Source of the DNA: Acorus gramineus
Lineage: Eukaryota > Streptophyta > Magnoliopsida > Acorales > Acoraceae
Assembly: GCA_030737835.1 (NCBI GenBank)
Contig: CM060847.1
Span: 22,260,579-22,324,578 of the forward strand
DNA length: 64,000 bases
Direction: 5' to 3'
Every line of letters begins with the position of its first letter. The stretch's first letter is position 1. This document shows, piece after piece, positions 44,303 to 57,360 of this stretch. A model generated the notes under the pieces. That model ran no database searches. It had not been told where the DNA came from and saw nothing but the letters and a program-made list of their open reading frames with translations. A program made the position numbers and the translations under genes.

Positions 44303-47300
44303 CTATTGCTTTGCTGAGTTGATGCTGGTCTTCCTTTTTCTGTCTTTATCGAATTTCGAACCTGTCTTGTGCCGCTTTGGCGTTCTCGACTCCATCAACT
44401 CTTGTAGTTTCTCCAAAGCTTCAAAATTTACCCCACACAAAAAGTTATGACAACAATAAACTTGAAGGATTCAGCTGGATAAGTGGTTGAAGAACAATTT
44501 ATCATGTTCGCTAAAAAAAGATTGGGATAAAACACAGACAATTATCTTAATTTGAATAGAAAATGGGTTCTTTTTTGTGGGGGTTCGCTTACTAGAATAC
44601 CATTGTGTTGCCCCACACATATGAATAGGAACACAACTAGTAGACTTTTTGTTCCACAAAATAGGATAACTTATCCTCAAATCTTATCCCCTTGCCAAAC
44701 AAGGCCAAAGTGCTGGAGTATAATTCAAAAGGACTATCTAAATGCATTGTAAATACTAGCACGGCAACAATCTTCATGCAACATAAGCCAGGACAGATCT
44801 AATTTAACATGCCAATATACGAGCATGGTTGTTTAGCTATTTCTCAAAAAATGAAACATACAACTCAAAATCTCAATCAATGAAAAGACAGAAGATAGAA
44901 CATGTTTACCAGAAGAATAAATAGGTCGAAGGCGTTCCACTGCATCAGCAGGTATGCTGTGAACACTGCAAGTGTCAATGCCAACCTTCTGTAAAAGCTT
45001 CTTGAAAGGTTTAACCTACAGAAAAAACAGCATCATCAAATCAAAGATGTGGTAAACTCAAATCAAGGTTCACTGTCTCTCTCCAATTTCATATAAAAGC
45101 AGATTGTTCATCCCAATTAGTCTTCAAAGGATCATTCCAGTACCGTTCTCAATGTTATTGTGCTCTGATAGTCTAATCTTTTCCATTTTCCAAAAATTGA
45201 TGAAACTATATTATCATATGCATTCTCTAGCTCGGCAGAGATGGATTAGGATAAAAAAATAATAATAACTTATCCACCCAGATCCACATTATGCCCATTG
45301 ACATTCAAAACCAAAAAGATACAGCTCCGCTCCTATGATATTTAAAATCTTGTAAATATCTATAAATTTTTCTATTTGCTCATATTTTTACCTATCTTAA
45401 ATTAACAAACCTTCCTAAATTTCCCACATCTTCACCTAACTCATGGGAAATCAAACACAGCAGGGAAACCACATGTTCATATTAACATGCATATCTGAAA
45501 AGGCATATGCTCTGCGTTGCTTATAGATAAGCATATTCAACAAAGCAACCTTGCATTAAATCAAATGACAAGGTAATGGCTTCTCTCAATGCTTATCATT
45601 ACATTAAACTGCTGTAGACATGAAAGGAGAGCCCAGGAATGAAATAATGGATCGAATGACAAGCAGGTCAAGAAGTTTTTCAATTTTAGATCGAATTGTA
45701 TTTAGTCAAACTAATAATGGGTCATAAAAATATCTAACTAACTGGAGCAAGGCATTCGACGTATTAAGGGCTAAATCTATGTTATGCGACACAAAGACAG
45801 TGTGCCCCATTATTTTCTTGCATCAGAATTATCCCCAATAAAAATTATATTTACCTGATCATTTCGAAGCAAGGTGAAGCAACGCCCACCCTGACCAGCC
45901 CTTGCAGTGCGACCAGCTCGATGAATATATTTCTTGATGAAAACTGGCATATCATAATTGACAACATTCCTCACCCCTTCAACATCCATCCCACGAGTCA
46001 TTGCATCTGTAGCAACAAGCACTTGTATTTTTCCTTCTCTAAATCCCTTCAACATCTTGCTGCAGAACAAATATATTTTCAGCAGTATACCATGCAACAA
46101 TTTATACAAAAGCACATAGTATACATGAGATTTGAAGGGTATAAACAAAGATATGAAATGATTTTAAAAAGAAAAGGATCAGAGCATTCTTATTAATACA
46201 AGATAGAAATAACACGCCTTGATATACAGATATGAGGGATCTCCAAAATTAAAAAAGAAAGCTAACAAAAAATCAAAAAGATAAAGAAACACAACCTCAG
46301 GATAGAAACACCCCACAGTGGCCCATACAAGGGAATAAAATGATTTATTCACATCTTCTGGTTCAAAAACATGTGTATATAAATTATGAAAAATGAAATG
46401 TTTAGCATGGAGATCTATTTATTTACTTTCCAAATAAAGCCCATGAAATGCAGAAAGCACAAAGTCTATCATTTACCTTCGAACTGATTGGGGCTGTCTA
46501 CCTGAATATTCACTTATTTTAAATGGCAACCCAAATAGATTCAACACGGTGCTGAGTCTATGAGTTGAGTCAACAGATGAGGTAAACACAATGCACTTCT
46601 CCCCTTGCAATCCTTCCAGAAGAGCAACCAAATACAGGGGTTTAAGCTTAGATTCACAAATCTGCACAAGAGGCCAAATAGTGTGAGTTATGAATCGCTC
46701 TAAAAAAATAACAGTCATGGCTAGTGAGAGGAACATTTTTTAAAGGAATTTTTTTAATTTAATTCATTCGAGTCTTCCGAAAACTGACATAGAAGTAAAT
46801 CAAATCAAAGTTTCAAAGTATTTGATGCCATCATTAGTCACGGAGGCTCTTAGCAAAATGTTTAAATGGAAGCTCACAAAGATATACCAATTTGTAGGAT
46901 TCAAGTTTCTCAGGCAGCTTATATCGTGTTTCACCAGTGGTCAAAAATAAAGGGTGATGCAGATCAAGTTGGAAGAGCTTGCTCGGATCCTGTGTCAGCG
47001 TGGCAGATACAATCATCTTCACGAGCCTTGGGAATACTTTATCCTTGAAACCCCTTTCTACACCACTGCAACGTATTGAGATTAAATATAATTAACATGA
47101 TTAAATGATATGTACAAAACAAAAAGGAGCATCATTGTCAATAGAAATTATGTCAAATTGGGGCTTCATGATAGCCACATCTTACTCGGTGCATTCAATA
47201 AATATAATAAAAAGTTGATTCACAGAGTTAATCAGAAGTTAATAAAACAATTACGAAATGAAAAGTGGTAAGAACAGAATGCAGTGGGAGCAACAGAGAA

Positions 47301-50300
47301 ATAGACAAACAAACAGAGAATTTGGAGCCATTGAAAGATTGAACTTAAATTAGGTTTGAGCAATGATGATATTGAAATGGAACTATGTTACACCAGCTTG
47401 GAATATGGAATATGTTATACCAGTTTGGAATATGGACAATGGGTAGGCAATTTTTAAAAAAATGTATTGTGGGATTTACCATCTCCTTATGGTAGTTAAG
47501 GAATCCAGCGGAGTAAGTACAGGAGCTTTTGCATATGCAATCATGCTTTGTGCATTTAAACTGGTTAGTCGAAGCACCATTGGCAACCAGGACTGATAAG
47601 CCTCCCTAAGCAATCGATCTGTCTCATCAACTACCTGAAATCATCACCAGTTAAGTAGTTGCAAAAAAATTACTGAAGCATGCAATGAGTATGCATAATG
47701 ATTTCAGGGCAATAGAGTAACATTATATCCTACCAACCAGGGACAACATTAAGCAGCCCCACTTCTCATAGAGTAAAAATTTGTAACACAAAAGCCATGC
47801 AAACATGATAATTGCATGGACAAAATTCAAATCATATTACAGACTGATGACTGTTCATATCTGGATATAACCCGAGCATTTACGTTCATGAAAATTCTAG
47901 ACAATTAACAGGTATATAAACGAAGTTCAACTAATTGGAAATTTGTGTGCATTGATAAGATGACATAATGACTTGTCAAATAAGAGCCCTGATGGACCAA
48001 ACTATTACAATAATGGTATACAAGCTTCAGATCAACTAAATCTTAACCATGAGAGCATATAAATGGCTAAAACATAAACTGTTCTACAGTATCAATAGCG
48101 TCAACAATATGGACACTTGAGGATGCTTCAAGTTTATGACCACAGGAAAATATAGGTTCCATCTGCCAATATGGAGATATTACTTTAAAAAAAAAATTAT
48201 TTTTATTTATTTATTATTTATTATTTATTATTTTGAATGGAAGTTGGGACTCCCCTGATTACATTACATTAAATAAAATGAAAGTCCCTCAAACAATGAA
48301 GATGAGGGATCTCCATACATTGAAACAAAGAAAAACAAAATAACAAAAAAAGGATAACAAACAAAAGAGGCTCCAATTACTGAGAATGACAAAGCACTGT
48401 ACACCCACTTCTAATCCTCTCCCATAATGCTAGGGAACTGGTCCAACCCCAAAATAAACTTCACTCCATCTTGCATTAAAGAGATGATGCTCACCCAAAT
48501 TTTCTCAATGTACACCATTTTACCCCTTGATGCTACACTCATTATGCATCAGCAATATACTCCTCCAGACCATGTGTGGGACAAAAGCTAGAAATTTAAC
48601 TTTTTCACTTTGATCCCCTTTTTCCCTCTTCTTCAAACCACTTCCACATTGTATCACCAACCTCAATGTCATCACGTGTATTCAAAGCTGATAACCATGT
48701 CCCCAATATGAAGATATTATTTATTAATTTATTTTGAATGAAAATTGGTACTCCCCTGATAAAACAAATCAAATAGAAGGTCATTCCAGTTTTACCTGGG
48801 AACCAGATAGCTACCAGGAATAGCTATCCTGTTTTGCACCAGGAATAGGATGACTATTCCTCTTTGCAACAGCACCACTTAACCTGAGCTGTAAGCATTG
48901 AATACCCAAGGATATGTTGTGTTTGTGATGCCCTACATGCTTATATTTGGCTCTTTTTGAAACAAACTACCATGAATAAGAGCACAATAGTTAGCCGCCA
49001 AACATGAAATTCCAACTGCTAATTCCAGCCCAATCATTTTATTTAAGACTTGGGATTTGAACCCCTTTCATTTCTTCAATCATTGGCATTAATGGGTACA
49101 GGAAAGAACAGTACACTAGCACTAAATGAGAGAATATTTACTTCCATATAACCTCTTTTTTTATATCTATTGATCATATAGAACGACTGTAAAAGATCTA
49201 ACAGTACTAATCAATTGGGTATGTAATGGTAATCATTATATAGAAATTAATATAAAGTAGTAGTATTTTTATTTTTATTTAGATTCAATTAAGAGTTCAA
49301 TGTCACCTCATCGCTGTTTACTGTATCTAGGTTGTTAGATTCCCATGACTTAAATTTCTTTCGAGTACTCTTCCTACAGGCTTCCAGTATTCATAAGGTT
49401 GTTGTATTTGTAAAACCCTATTTAAAGCAAGATGTTGGTGGTCTTCTGGACTAGCATATCATAACCCATGAAAAACATAAGATTTACTGCTATTATGCTG
49501 GAAAAGTAGCAACCAGGGAGTACACATAAGATAATGGATCTCAGCATTCCTGGGTCTCAATAACCATAAAATTGAAAAATAATATTAAATGCAACAATTA
49601 GATCATATTTTCATACAAGATGAAGACTAAAAATCTGATGCAAAAGAACAAGGAAAAAGAAATGATGGTAGCGGATCAATATAATGCCAAAGGAAAAGAG
49701 GCAAATACTCATTAAAGATAACATGACACACTTAAACTTGGAGGAGACGTTAAATTAACAAATCGTAATCAAATTTATCAAACTGAATGAACAGAAAACG
49801 AAATAGTTTCACAACAAAAAGAAACTACCATACTATACCACCTTACCAGATAACAAAGATGCTCGAGAGTAAAACCCTTAGTAGTATTAATATGATCCAT
49901 CAACCTCCCAGGCGTCGCCACTAGTATGTCCACAGAACTTTGAAACTCAAATGCCCTATCTTCCGGATCACTAGGCACACGCATTTCAAGATACGGCCTC
50001 TTAATCAGCTCCGAAATTTCATCTGCTATTGAAGACTGGCCGACTGCCAAACCTACACGCAATCCCACTGCAGGTGCAATAGCAGCAAAGACTTCCTTAA
50101 CCTGAACTGAAGTATCGTAAATATTTGAACAAATAGAAAAAGGATCCATTACCGCATCGAATAGGTAAAATTATGCAGAAATTTACATCGTTTAAAATGT
50201 TGTGGAATCACTTTACCCTTCTTTGTTTTCAATTTGCTGGTGTTGATCTTGCATATTATATATAGAAAGAACATCCAAATACCTAGGCTCATTTAAAGGA

Positions 50301-52362
50301 CAAATAAAACTAAACTAAATTATGAATACAATATTGGACTATCAAAATTTTCTGATTTTAGAACAACCACAACTGTCAGGGCGGTCACCTAGCCAACTTT
50401 GGACGCTCAAAATCTTCTGACTTTACAACAAAACAAAAGAACTATTGGACTCGTGTGAGCAAAGGAGAAAAATCTAATGATTGAAAACTGACCTGCAATG
50501 CCAGATCACGGGTGGGAAGAACCACTAGAGCACGGAGACATCTTATTTTACGAGTCGAGAGAGCTTGAACAATCGGCAACGCATAAGACAGAGTCTTCCC
50601 GCTTCCCGTAGGTGAGTTTATGCAGAGATCTCGTTCAAAACCTCCGGGACCAATTGTCTCTTGCCACACGGCTAATTGCACCGGGAAAAGCGAACTCACG
50701 CCCATCTTTTGCAGAGCCTCCTCTATTCTAAACAAAATAACCAGACAATGTACTCTTTCAGCTGAATGTCCATTCATAGAACAACAGGATAAAGCCACTC
50801 AGTGATATCATAAATTTTGCAATGAAAATAAAACACCTTTGTTCATGAGAGTCATTCTGATAGCAAAAAAGTTTGAACTAAGTAACCACTCATTAAATGG
50901 CTATAACAAAAATAACAGATCATATAAAATTTTATCTTTAGTTTAATAAAAACACACCCTATTAGAAAGCAAACACTACTCTGGACTCAAGAAGAGTCTA
51001 GGGGCGTAGCTAGGATTTTAGTTAAGCAGGGGCTTCTAGTTAAGGGGGGGTTCGAATGTACTATTGTCATTATTTCCTTATTTTATTCAATACTACTTTA
51101 CTTTATCTATTTCAAAACAATCAAAAATAGGTGTGCAACTTGGGCGGGATGAACCCAACCCAACCCGACATTTGAGCGGGTTTAGGTTGGGGTTTTAGCG
51201 TTCGGGTTTCTCTTGAACCCAAACCCAAGCAATCCGAACCTAATTGAGATTGGGTTTGGGTTGAGAATTCGGGTAACCCACACCCAACCCGAACTTGAGA
51301 TAGGGAGTGATACATTTATAAGTTCTAATTTTAATTTTTAATTTGTGAGATAAAATTTGAATTGCTGAATTTATCACTTTTATAATTTCATTTCTTTATT
51401 TTCTAAATAAAAAAGTTCTTCATTTTCATCTTTCTTATTTTTATTTGTGCGGAGCATTGACTCTTGCAGAGTTTTACTTGTTTAAAATGACACATTTTTT
51501 AACTCAAACCCAACCCAAGTTGAAGCAACCCCGAATCCAACTAGAACATGAACCAAACCCAATGGGTTGGGTTCAGGTTGAGATCCTGGGGTTTAAAAGT
51601 TGGATTGGGCGGGATTGTGTTTGGGTTGGGTTCCTCAAACTTTAGGTTGGGTTCGGGTTTACGAGTTGCACCCCTAAACGAAAACATGTAATCAATTTTT
51701 TAAAATATATATTGCTTGAAAAGATGATTAAGAAACGTCATTCAAATTAGATTTTATTTTATTTTTTTGTTGTGACTTGTCCGAGAAAGCTGAGTTCTAT
51801 AGGAGAAGAGATAAGTCTTTGTCCTTAGCTGAGAATTCTGAAACTTTGGACACTAGGAATTACATAGAGAATCTAGGAGATTAAAAAAACATAAAATATA
51901 AAAAAAAAACAGTTATGTATATAGTAACTAGGTATTAAACTACTACTAACATTATTCAACCACACCCTTTTTTTGTTAAAAAATTCAAGCCGGGGCTTGA
52001 GCCCCCCTTGCTTCTTATCGCCTCCGCCCCTTAAAGAACCTCCTCTCCTCTCACCTTTCCCTTCAAAACCTCCCTAATCTCACATAAAACCCCAACGAAA
52101 AACAGAGGTCTTGAATCCCTTCCGTTTGACCACCATCTCCCCAATTCGGAACAGATTCAAATAACCACCGATCCCCATCTAATCAACATTCCTCTATCAC
52201 CAACAACATCCATTCAATTTTGAGAGAGAGAGAGAGAGAGAGGGACCTGGGATCGAGAGATGGGAGGAGAGAGAGGGGGCATTCATCGAATTCGTCGACG
52301 TCGACGGGGCTCCTCATCCATGGCAGTATCGGCACGTTCTTCTTCCCCTTCGATTCCGCCAT
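44303..52362 (-). CDS. RH1: DEAD-box ATP-dependent RNA helicase 1-like (DDX51/Dbp6 type), 9 exons
   Basis: Exons, 5' to 3' on the minus strand: 52,362-52,247; 50,727-50,493; 50,101-49,847; 47,634-47,480; 47,065-46,888; 46,661-46,477; 46,059-45,855; 45,015-44,910; 44,418-44,303. They join in frame to 516 aa, close to plant RH1. Motifs: Walker A PTGSGKT (78-84), Ia PTRDLA (110-115), Ib TPGR (180-183), II DETD (205-208), III SAT (274-276), V ATDAMTRGMD (391-400), VI HRAGRTARAG (421-430). Motif II reads DETD rather than DEAD, and the usual Q-motif is weak (FPVQLAVWQ), both as expected for RH1. The basic Lys/Arg-rich tail fits a nucleolar protein. Yeast Dbp6 acts in 60S ribosome assembly; the same role here is inference. 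N-terminus MAESKGKKNVPILPWMRSPV matches the family start. Confidence 0.94.
48190..48780 (-). repeat. Probable LINE fragment in RH1 intron 3
   Basis: The minus strand gives short LINE-like pieces (GDTMWKWFEEE, WCTLRKF) separated by stops. The stretch is flanked by similar TTTATTTATTTATTATTT / TTATTTATTAATTTATTTTG tracts followed by TGAATG.AA.TTGG.ACTCCC. No complete domain. Confidence 0.3.
50998..52035. repeat. TIR element in RH1 intron 1, with a nested hAT-type MITE
   Basis: The outer ends TAGGGGCGTAGCTAGGATTT and, inverted, TAAGGGGCGGAGGCGATAAG are imperfect terminal repeats. Inside, 51,127-51,676 is a second element with ends TAGGTGTGCAACTTGGGCGG / TAGGGGTGCAACTCGTAAAC and repeated GGGTTGGGTT/AACCCAACCC motifs in both orientations. 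Neither encodes a protein. Confidence 0.5.
52223..52241. repeat. (GA)n microsatellite just inside RH1 intron 1
   Basis: Nine GA repeats; on the gene strand this is a CT tract starting 6 bp after the 5' splice site (CAG|GTCCCTCTCTCT). Confidence 0.8.
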
Positions 52363-54690
52363 TTTTTCTCCTGTTTTGTTTGGAGGAGAGGGAGGGTTCC
52401 GTAGGGTTTTATGGGGCCTTTATTTCCACCCCTTAAGGCTTAAGCTATTCTACCCACCCTTTAAAAATTCAGAATTCTAATTTTATCATGGAGAGGAACC
52501 TACCCTATTAACCAATATTAAAAATTAAACTGTTGTTATATCATTAATATTTATTAAAAAAAATAAATACACTAATTTATATTTTAAATTCTAACCTTTT
52601 AATGTATAGTTATAAACCAACCCAAAAAAAAACAACCCAATTGACAGGAAGAAACAAAAAATTGGGTATGTATATGTTTATCTTTTAACATTTTGGATTA
52701 AAATTTAATTCAATTTGAGTTCAAAAAATTGAATCAAACCGATTAAATTGTACCCCTAATGTAGACTCCCTTATAATAATGTGCTGGGAGAGACTTGCAA
52801 AAAAGAAAAGCAAGTGTAAATAAAGACTTTTTTTTTTGTGTTACATTTTATCATTTTTACAATCTAAAATATAGTCTCATATGCATCATTAAAAATTCAA
52901 TGAAGCATATGCATAATTAGACGATGTATATATACCTTTTGTTTTAAAAAAAATTACATTATTAAAAATGGATTTATTTAACTCAAAATATAATGATATA
53001 CATTTTCATCAAAGCATATACCTCATTAGCTGATGTTTACTATTTAAAAAAATATATATGTTGTCTGTATTTTAGACTGTAAAAATAACCGAGTCTTTCT
53101 TTTTTTTCTATTTAGACAGCGTATTAGAGTGTGAAGTGAGCAAGCGTTACACTCATTCAATTTTACAATCTTATTTGTAGTCTCATATACATTATTAGTC
53201 ACATGCACTTACTATGTTACACTCAACACATTTTATCACGTAAGGGTTTCACGGGATCTTCAAGAATGCTATTATGTGCACCCCAGTTGTTAATATGTAT
53301 ACTCCTCTACAATAATGTGTTGGTTTCATTGGAGGGGCGTGCAAAAAAAGTATCAGGGGAGCAAATAAGAAAACCCCAATTATTTTTGTTGTTGTTGTTG
53401 TTGTTGAGCATTGTATTAAGTGAGGGAGCATGTTACACTCAGCTCATTTTATAATCTCATATGTTTTGATAGTCCCTTGCACTATATAGTTCGTCAATTT
53501 TTTTTTACAAATTTTATAATGAGTCATAATTCATTGGTATATAAATTTTATTTTTTATATAAAAATACATATTTCATTAAATGAGATATATTATTTTTAA
53601 AAAAAATCATTTTCCTAAAATAAAAACCTCACATACCTCGTGAGCAATTACACTCATTGTAATGAGATATATATCTTAATAGAAATGTTTTTACACGTTC
53701 TCATTGGAATATATACATCTTTTTTACAAAAATACATACTCCATTAAATGAGGACTGCATTTAGGATGGAAACAGAGTTGAGTTTAATATTTTCTAAAAG
53801 AAGCCTCATATACCTCATTAGCAATTACATTCACTGTAATGTGATATATATCTCGTTAGAAATTTTTTTACACATTCCAATCAGAATATATATATCATTT
53901 TTTTATTTCATGAGTTAGATGGGGTATATTATTTTTAGAAAAATCAGAAAATGTTAGATAGAGCCTTTTTTACAGTTTGGTGTGCAGTCTATACCCATTT
54001 TGAATTTATTTAAATAATGTATTTCATATAATAAGGTGTGATTTTTTTTTAATAGATGATGTATATATAAACCACAAAATTTTATGAGCTTAATTTCAAA
54101 AAATATAAAAACTATCAACGATATATATACCTCACTGGAAAGCAATTGAGATATGTGGAACTGCAGACGGATTATAAGGGGGACAAGAAAAAGAGCAATT
54201 GAAATTTATACTTTGATACAATTAGTGGAGAGGCCTAACAAGGTATTGCGATTGCATTTTGATACTGTAAAAGAAACTGCGTGCAACAATGCTCATTATT
54301 TATTTAAAGAAACAGGGAAGGGGAAAAAGTTGGTTGGTTGCTTTGAACAGCAGCAGCAAAGCAAGGAAGAAGGAAAGTGTTCTTCTGCATGTTATTTGAA
54401 AATTTCAAAATGAAAAGATTTAAAGATATTATTATTGTTAAGGAATCATGTATTTCTTATTCATATTATATATCATTTTTATTTTTTTGGCAAGACTTAG
54501 AGATGAACACTGTTGTCATTATATTTTAATATAGTGTATTATTGTTAGTTTGCCTAGTGTTTTTACAATTAATCAAAGCAATACAAACACAACATGATAA
54601 TGCTTAAGACTCATTATATCAAATGATAGACGTGTCACATGTCATCATCAAAGTTTTGCCTCCATCCAGAAAGAAAAAAATCAATTAATT
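52363..54690. repeat. AT-rich repeat region upstream of RH1
   Basis: No gene. Many copies of CATATACCTCATTAG/TTAAATGAGGTATA-type motifs in both orientations (52,880-54,130). They include an imperfect tandem duplication of about 225 bp (about 53,560-53,760 and 53,790-53,950, sharing ACCTCATTAGCAATTACATT-like and TTACACATTC.AAT.GGAATATATA). A TTG repeat lies at 53,388-53,405. Related to dispersed family A at 3.7 kb. Confidence 0.45.
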
Positions 54691-54699
54691 TGATGACCG

Positions 54700-56270
54700 A
54701 AGAGCTTATCCAACCACACACTCTAAAAATTTCTTACACTTAATAGCCAATAAAAATAAGAGGTCATTTAGGGAGTATATTTTTCAACCTTGCTCTCTCA
54801 ATGACTCCCTACATAATTTTTTATTAATAAAGTGTGATGTAGAGCCCACTGTGGATCCACCAAAAAAGTTGTTGTAAACATTTAATTCATAAAGTGTGAT
54901 GTGAGGCCCACACAACAGGGTGTCAAATTTCACTCCTAAATGTGGGGAGATTTCATCATTGGAGAATGTTAAATGTTAAATGTGTGTGGGGGAGATTTCA
55001 TCATTGGAGAATGTTAAATGTTAAATGTAGAGAGCTTATTAGAGCTCATTTTTTTACTTTCTCCCCAAATTTGACTTAGGAGCCTCCAACTCCGGTAACA
55101 TTAGAGATGTTCTAAGTTTATGTATATCAATCACAAAAACGACAACACATGTACTAGAAAAATAATAAGATGATAAGTCATAATCTAAATTACTAAATCA
55201 ATCATTTATTTGGCACTAGGTTAGAACCACACTCAAAATAAAAAATATGGAGAAATTTGAATATCACTAAAATAAAATCCATGTGGATTCTTTTAATTGA
55301 TTTTTTTAGGAAAATGTCACAAACAGTCCTTTTTTCAATCTCATCTTTGTTGTTTCTGCGTTTGCCCCGAGTTTGTGCGGTTAGTGTGTATTTGTTGCTC
55401 GCTTCCCCAACGCCTCAAAACATAGATTTTCTAACGCACCTACGCTTCCGTCGATGCAATGTCCCCAGACGTCTTGCCAAACAGAGCCAATATTGTCTAT
55501 AAATAAAGCTTCTCATGTATCTTTCAATTCATCTCCAACATTCCAAATAGAAATGGAGCCTTCAAAATTTTCTTTGATCACTTCATTTTCATCTTTCTCT
55601 TCTTCTTCTTCGGATGAGGAGAATAAAGAAATAGCATCTCATATGGCTATTTATGAGATGTATAATATCACAATGATGGAAAATCTTGTCTATTTCAACA
55701 GCTCCACTTTGTTACCTCATTTAATTTGTACTTGCTCAAAAAACCCACAAAATTTATTTATTGACTTTCGAATCAAAGCCCAACGATGAGACAAAGAAAT
55801 GTTGGTTGCCTGGTTCTACTTGTGGAACATTAAATAAGTTCAAACACAATCTCAAAATATCGTCATTGTTTGAGTATTACCCGAAATTGGATCTTGAGAC
55901 ACAGCCGAAATTGGATCTTGAGTATTACCCGAAATTGTTTGAGCATTTTGAGAAATAATTTCTATCCCATGAGTATCTTCTAATCTTGGAGAATTTTCAA
56001 TAAAATCATAAGCATCCATTTTTAAAGAAAAAAAAAATTAAAAAAGGTACAAACAAGAAGTTAAAAATAAAGATGAAGAGTGAAGAAAGATGACCGAAAT
56101 TTAGAGAAGTAAAAAAAGAGCCATTGGAGATTTAGGTAAACATTTGAGTCTTCCTTGATTTGGATAAAGATTTAAGTAAAAATGTAATTTGGTTGGAGAG
56201 ATTTTTTTAGTGATTTTTACTTAAATTTAAATTTGAATAAAAATTTAAATATAAGATGAAAGATGATTTA
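54700..56270. mobile_element. Possible PIF/Harbinger deletion derivative with two facing N-terminal fragments
   Basis: A plus-strand open frame (ATG 55,553) reads MEPSKF, then a Ser-rich stretch and SSDEENKEIASHMAIY, stopping at 55,789. A minus-strand frame (ATG at about 56,020) reads MDAYDFIENSPRLEDTHGIE and becomes a Gln/Thr/Ser repeat. The two converge. PIF/Harbinger elements carry two proteins with such acidic or Ser-rich starts, and CATTGGAGATTTAG-like motifs near both sides resemble their termini. No DDE domain, MYB domain or clean inverted repeats could be shown. A 39-bp tandem duplication lies at 54,950-55,030. Confidence 0.35.
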
Positions 56271-56928
56271 ACAGTGCATATATGTTCTTTGCAAAGAATA
56301 ATAGCAGATCCAAGCATATAGGTGCTATTCATGATAACAACATCAACCATTCACTTTGTATCAAATCATTCGAACTTTTTGTCACCCACATTGTAACATT
56401 AACAATGATAATAAGACAATAAAATAATATACAACAAAACACTTTTACTAACCTTACTTTAAGCCCCTATCTATGATGTGGAATAAGAATCCAATATTTT
56501 GATAGGATAGAAATAATCAAATAAAATCTGCTAACATAAATCTGGATTATAATATCAAATAAGCATTCAATAACATATCCATATCTTATCACTAAAAAGT
56601 ATATCAAAGACAGAAATAGTAATGACATACTTTGTATCAAAAGACAAGCTAACATAAATTTTATTGGTCTTAAGACACATTGAAAATAACATGTCCACAT
56701 TTTATACATCCAAACCAAAAATACAATAAATCTAATAATAATAATAATTACATAATACAAAACTAGAATCGAATGATAATTGTCTTCACAGATATCAATC
56801 TCATAATACTAATTTGTCTCTAATAAAGCCAACCCAAACGTGGACTACAAGTCATAAAAAACCAACTCACTCTTCTTGTCTTATTAGGCCCCCCCCCACC
56901 CGTCGCATCTGGACCGTCCGATCCAGAT
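56271..56928. other. AT-rich intergenic stretch
   Basis: No gene recognised. An ATA microsatellite lies at about 56,730-56,748. Confidence 0.4.
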
Positions 56929-57360
56929 CTAACGGCACCCACCGCTCGACGACCCCAACCTCGCCTCCCGTCCCTTCCCCCACCGTCGGTCCCCGACCGC
57001 GTACACCACCGCCGCCGCCACCGCCACCGCGACCCCGGCGACCCCGCACGCCACTCCGGCGACGAGCAGTCCGAACCTCGCCCGATCCCAACTGTCCACG
57101 TGTCCCCGGCCCGATCCGGTGGCGTTCCTCGCCTCCGGCATCCCCACCACGACGGAGGCGGCGGCGGCGGCGGCGGCTGTGGCCGTCTTCGTCGTCTCCC
57201 CCTTGAAGAACCTCTCCGTCGAAGCCGAGGAGGTGATCGGGTTCTTCTCGAACGCGAGTCCGTGATCCGACGGTGTCAGGTCACGGGATTCGGATCGGAC
57301 GGTCCAGATCGAGAGGAGGCACAGCGCCGTCGCCCAGATCGGGACACCACCATTCTTCAT
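56929..57360 (-). CDS. Small hypothetical membrane protein, 143 aa, single exon
   Basis: It is a complete minus-strand frame from ATG 57,360 to a stop at 56,929-56,931. Residues 1-23 (MKNGGVPIWATALCLLSIWT) look like a signal peptide or N-terminal anchor. Residues 96-120 (FGLLVAGVACGVAGVAVAVA) form one clear membrane span, with a basic Arg-rich C-terminal tail and an Ala run at 62-68. The middle (24-95) is polar and probably luminal or extracellular. I do not recognise the family. The gene is very GC-rich in AT-rich surroundings, like the first exons of the other genes here. A competing plus-strand frame is Pro/Arg-rich and looks like a composition artefact. Confidence 0.6.
   Translation of the reverse strand: MKNGGVPIWATALCLLSIWTVRSESRDLTPSDHGLAFEKNPITSSASTERFFKGETTKTATAAAAAAASVVVGMPEARNATGSGRGHVDSWDRARFGLLVAGVACGVAGVAVAVAAAVVYAVGDRRWGKGREARLGSSSGGCR

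Noticed and set aside
51127-51676. Telomere-like GGGTTT/GGGTTGGG repeats
   Set aside because: Motifs are irregular, occur in both orientations and lie inside an inverted-repeat element. They are not arrays of the plant telomere unit TTTAGGG.
56814-57206. Plus-strand Pro/Arg-rich frame over the small membrane-protein gene
   Set aside because: Low-complexity product in GC-rich DNA. The opposite strand gives a complete ATG-to-stop protein with signal peptide and membrane span.
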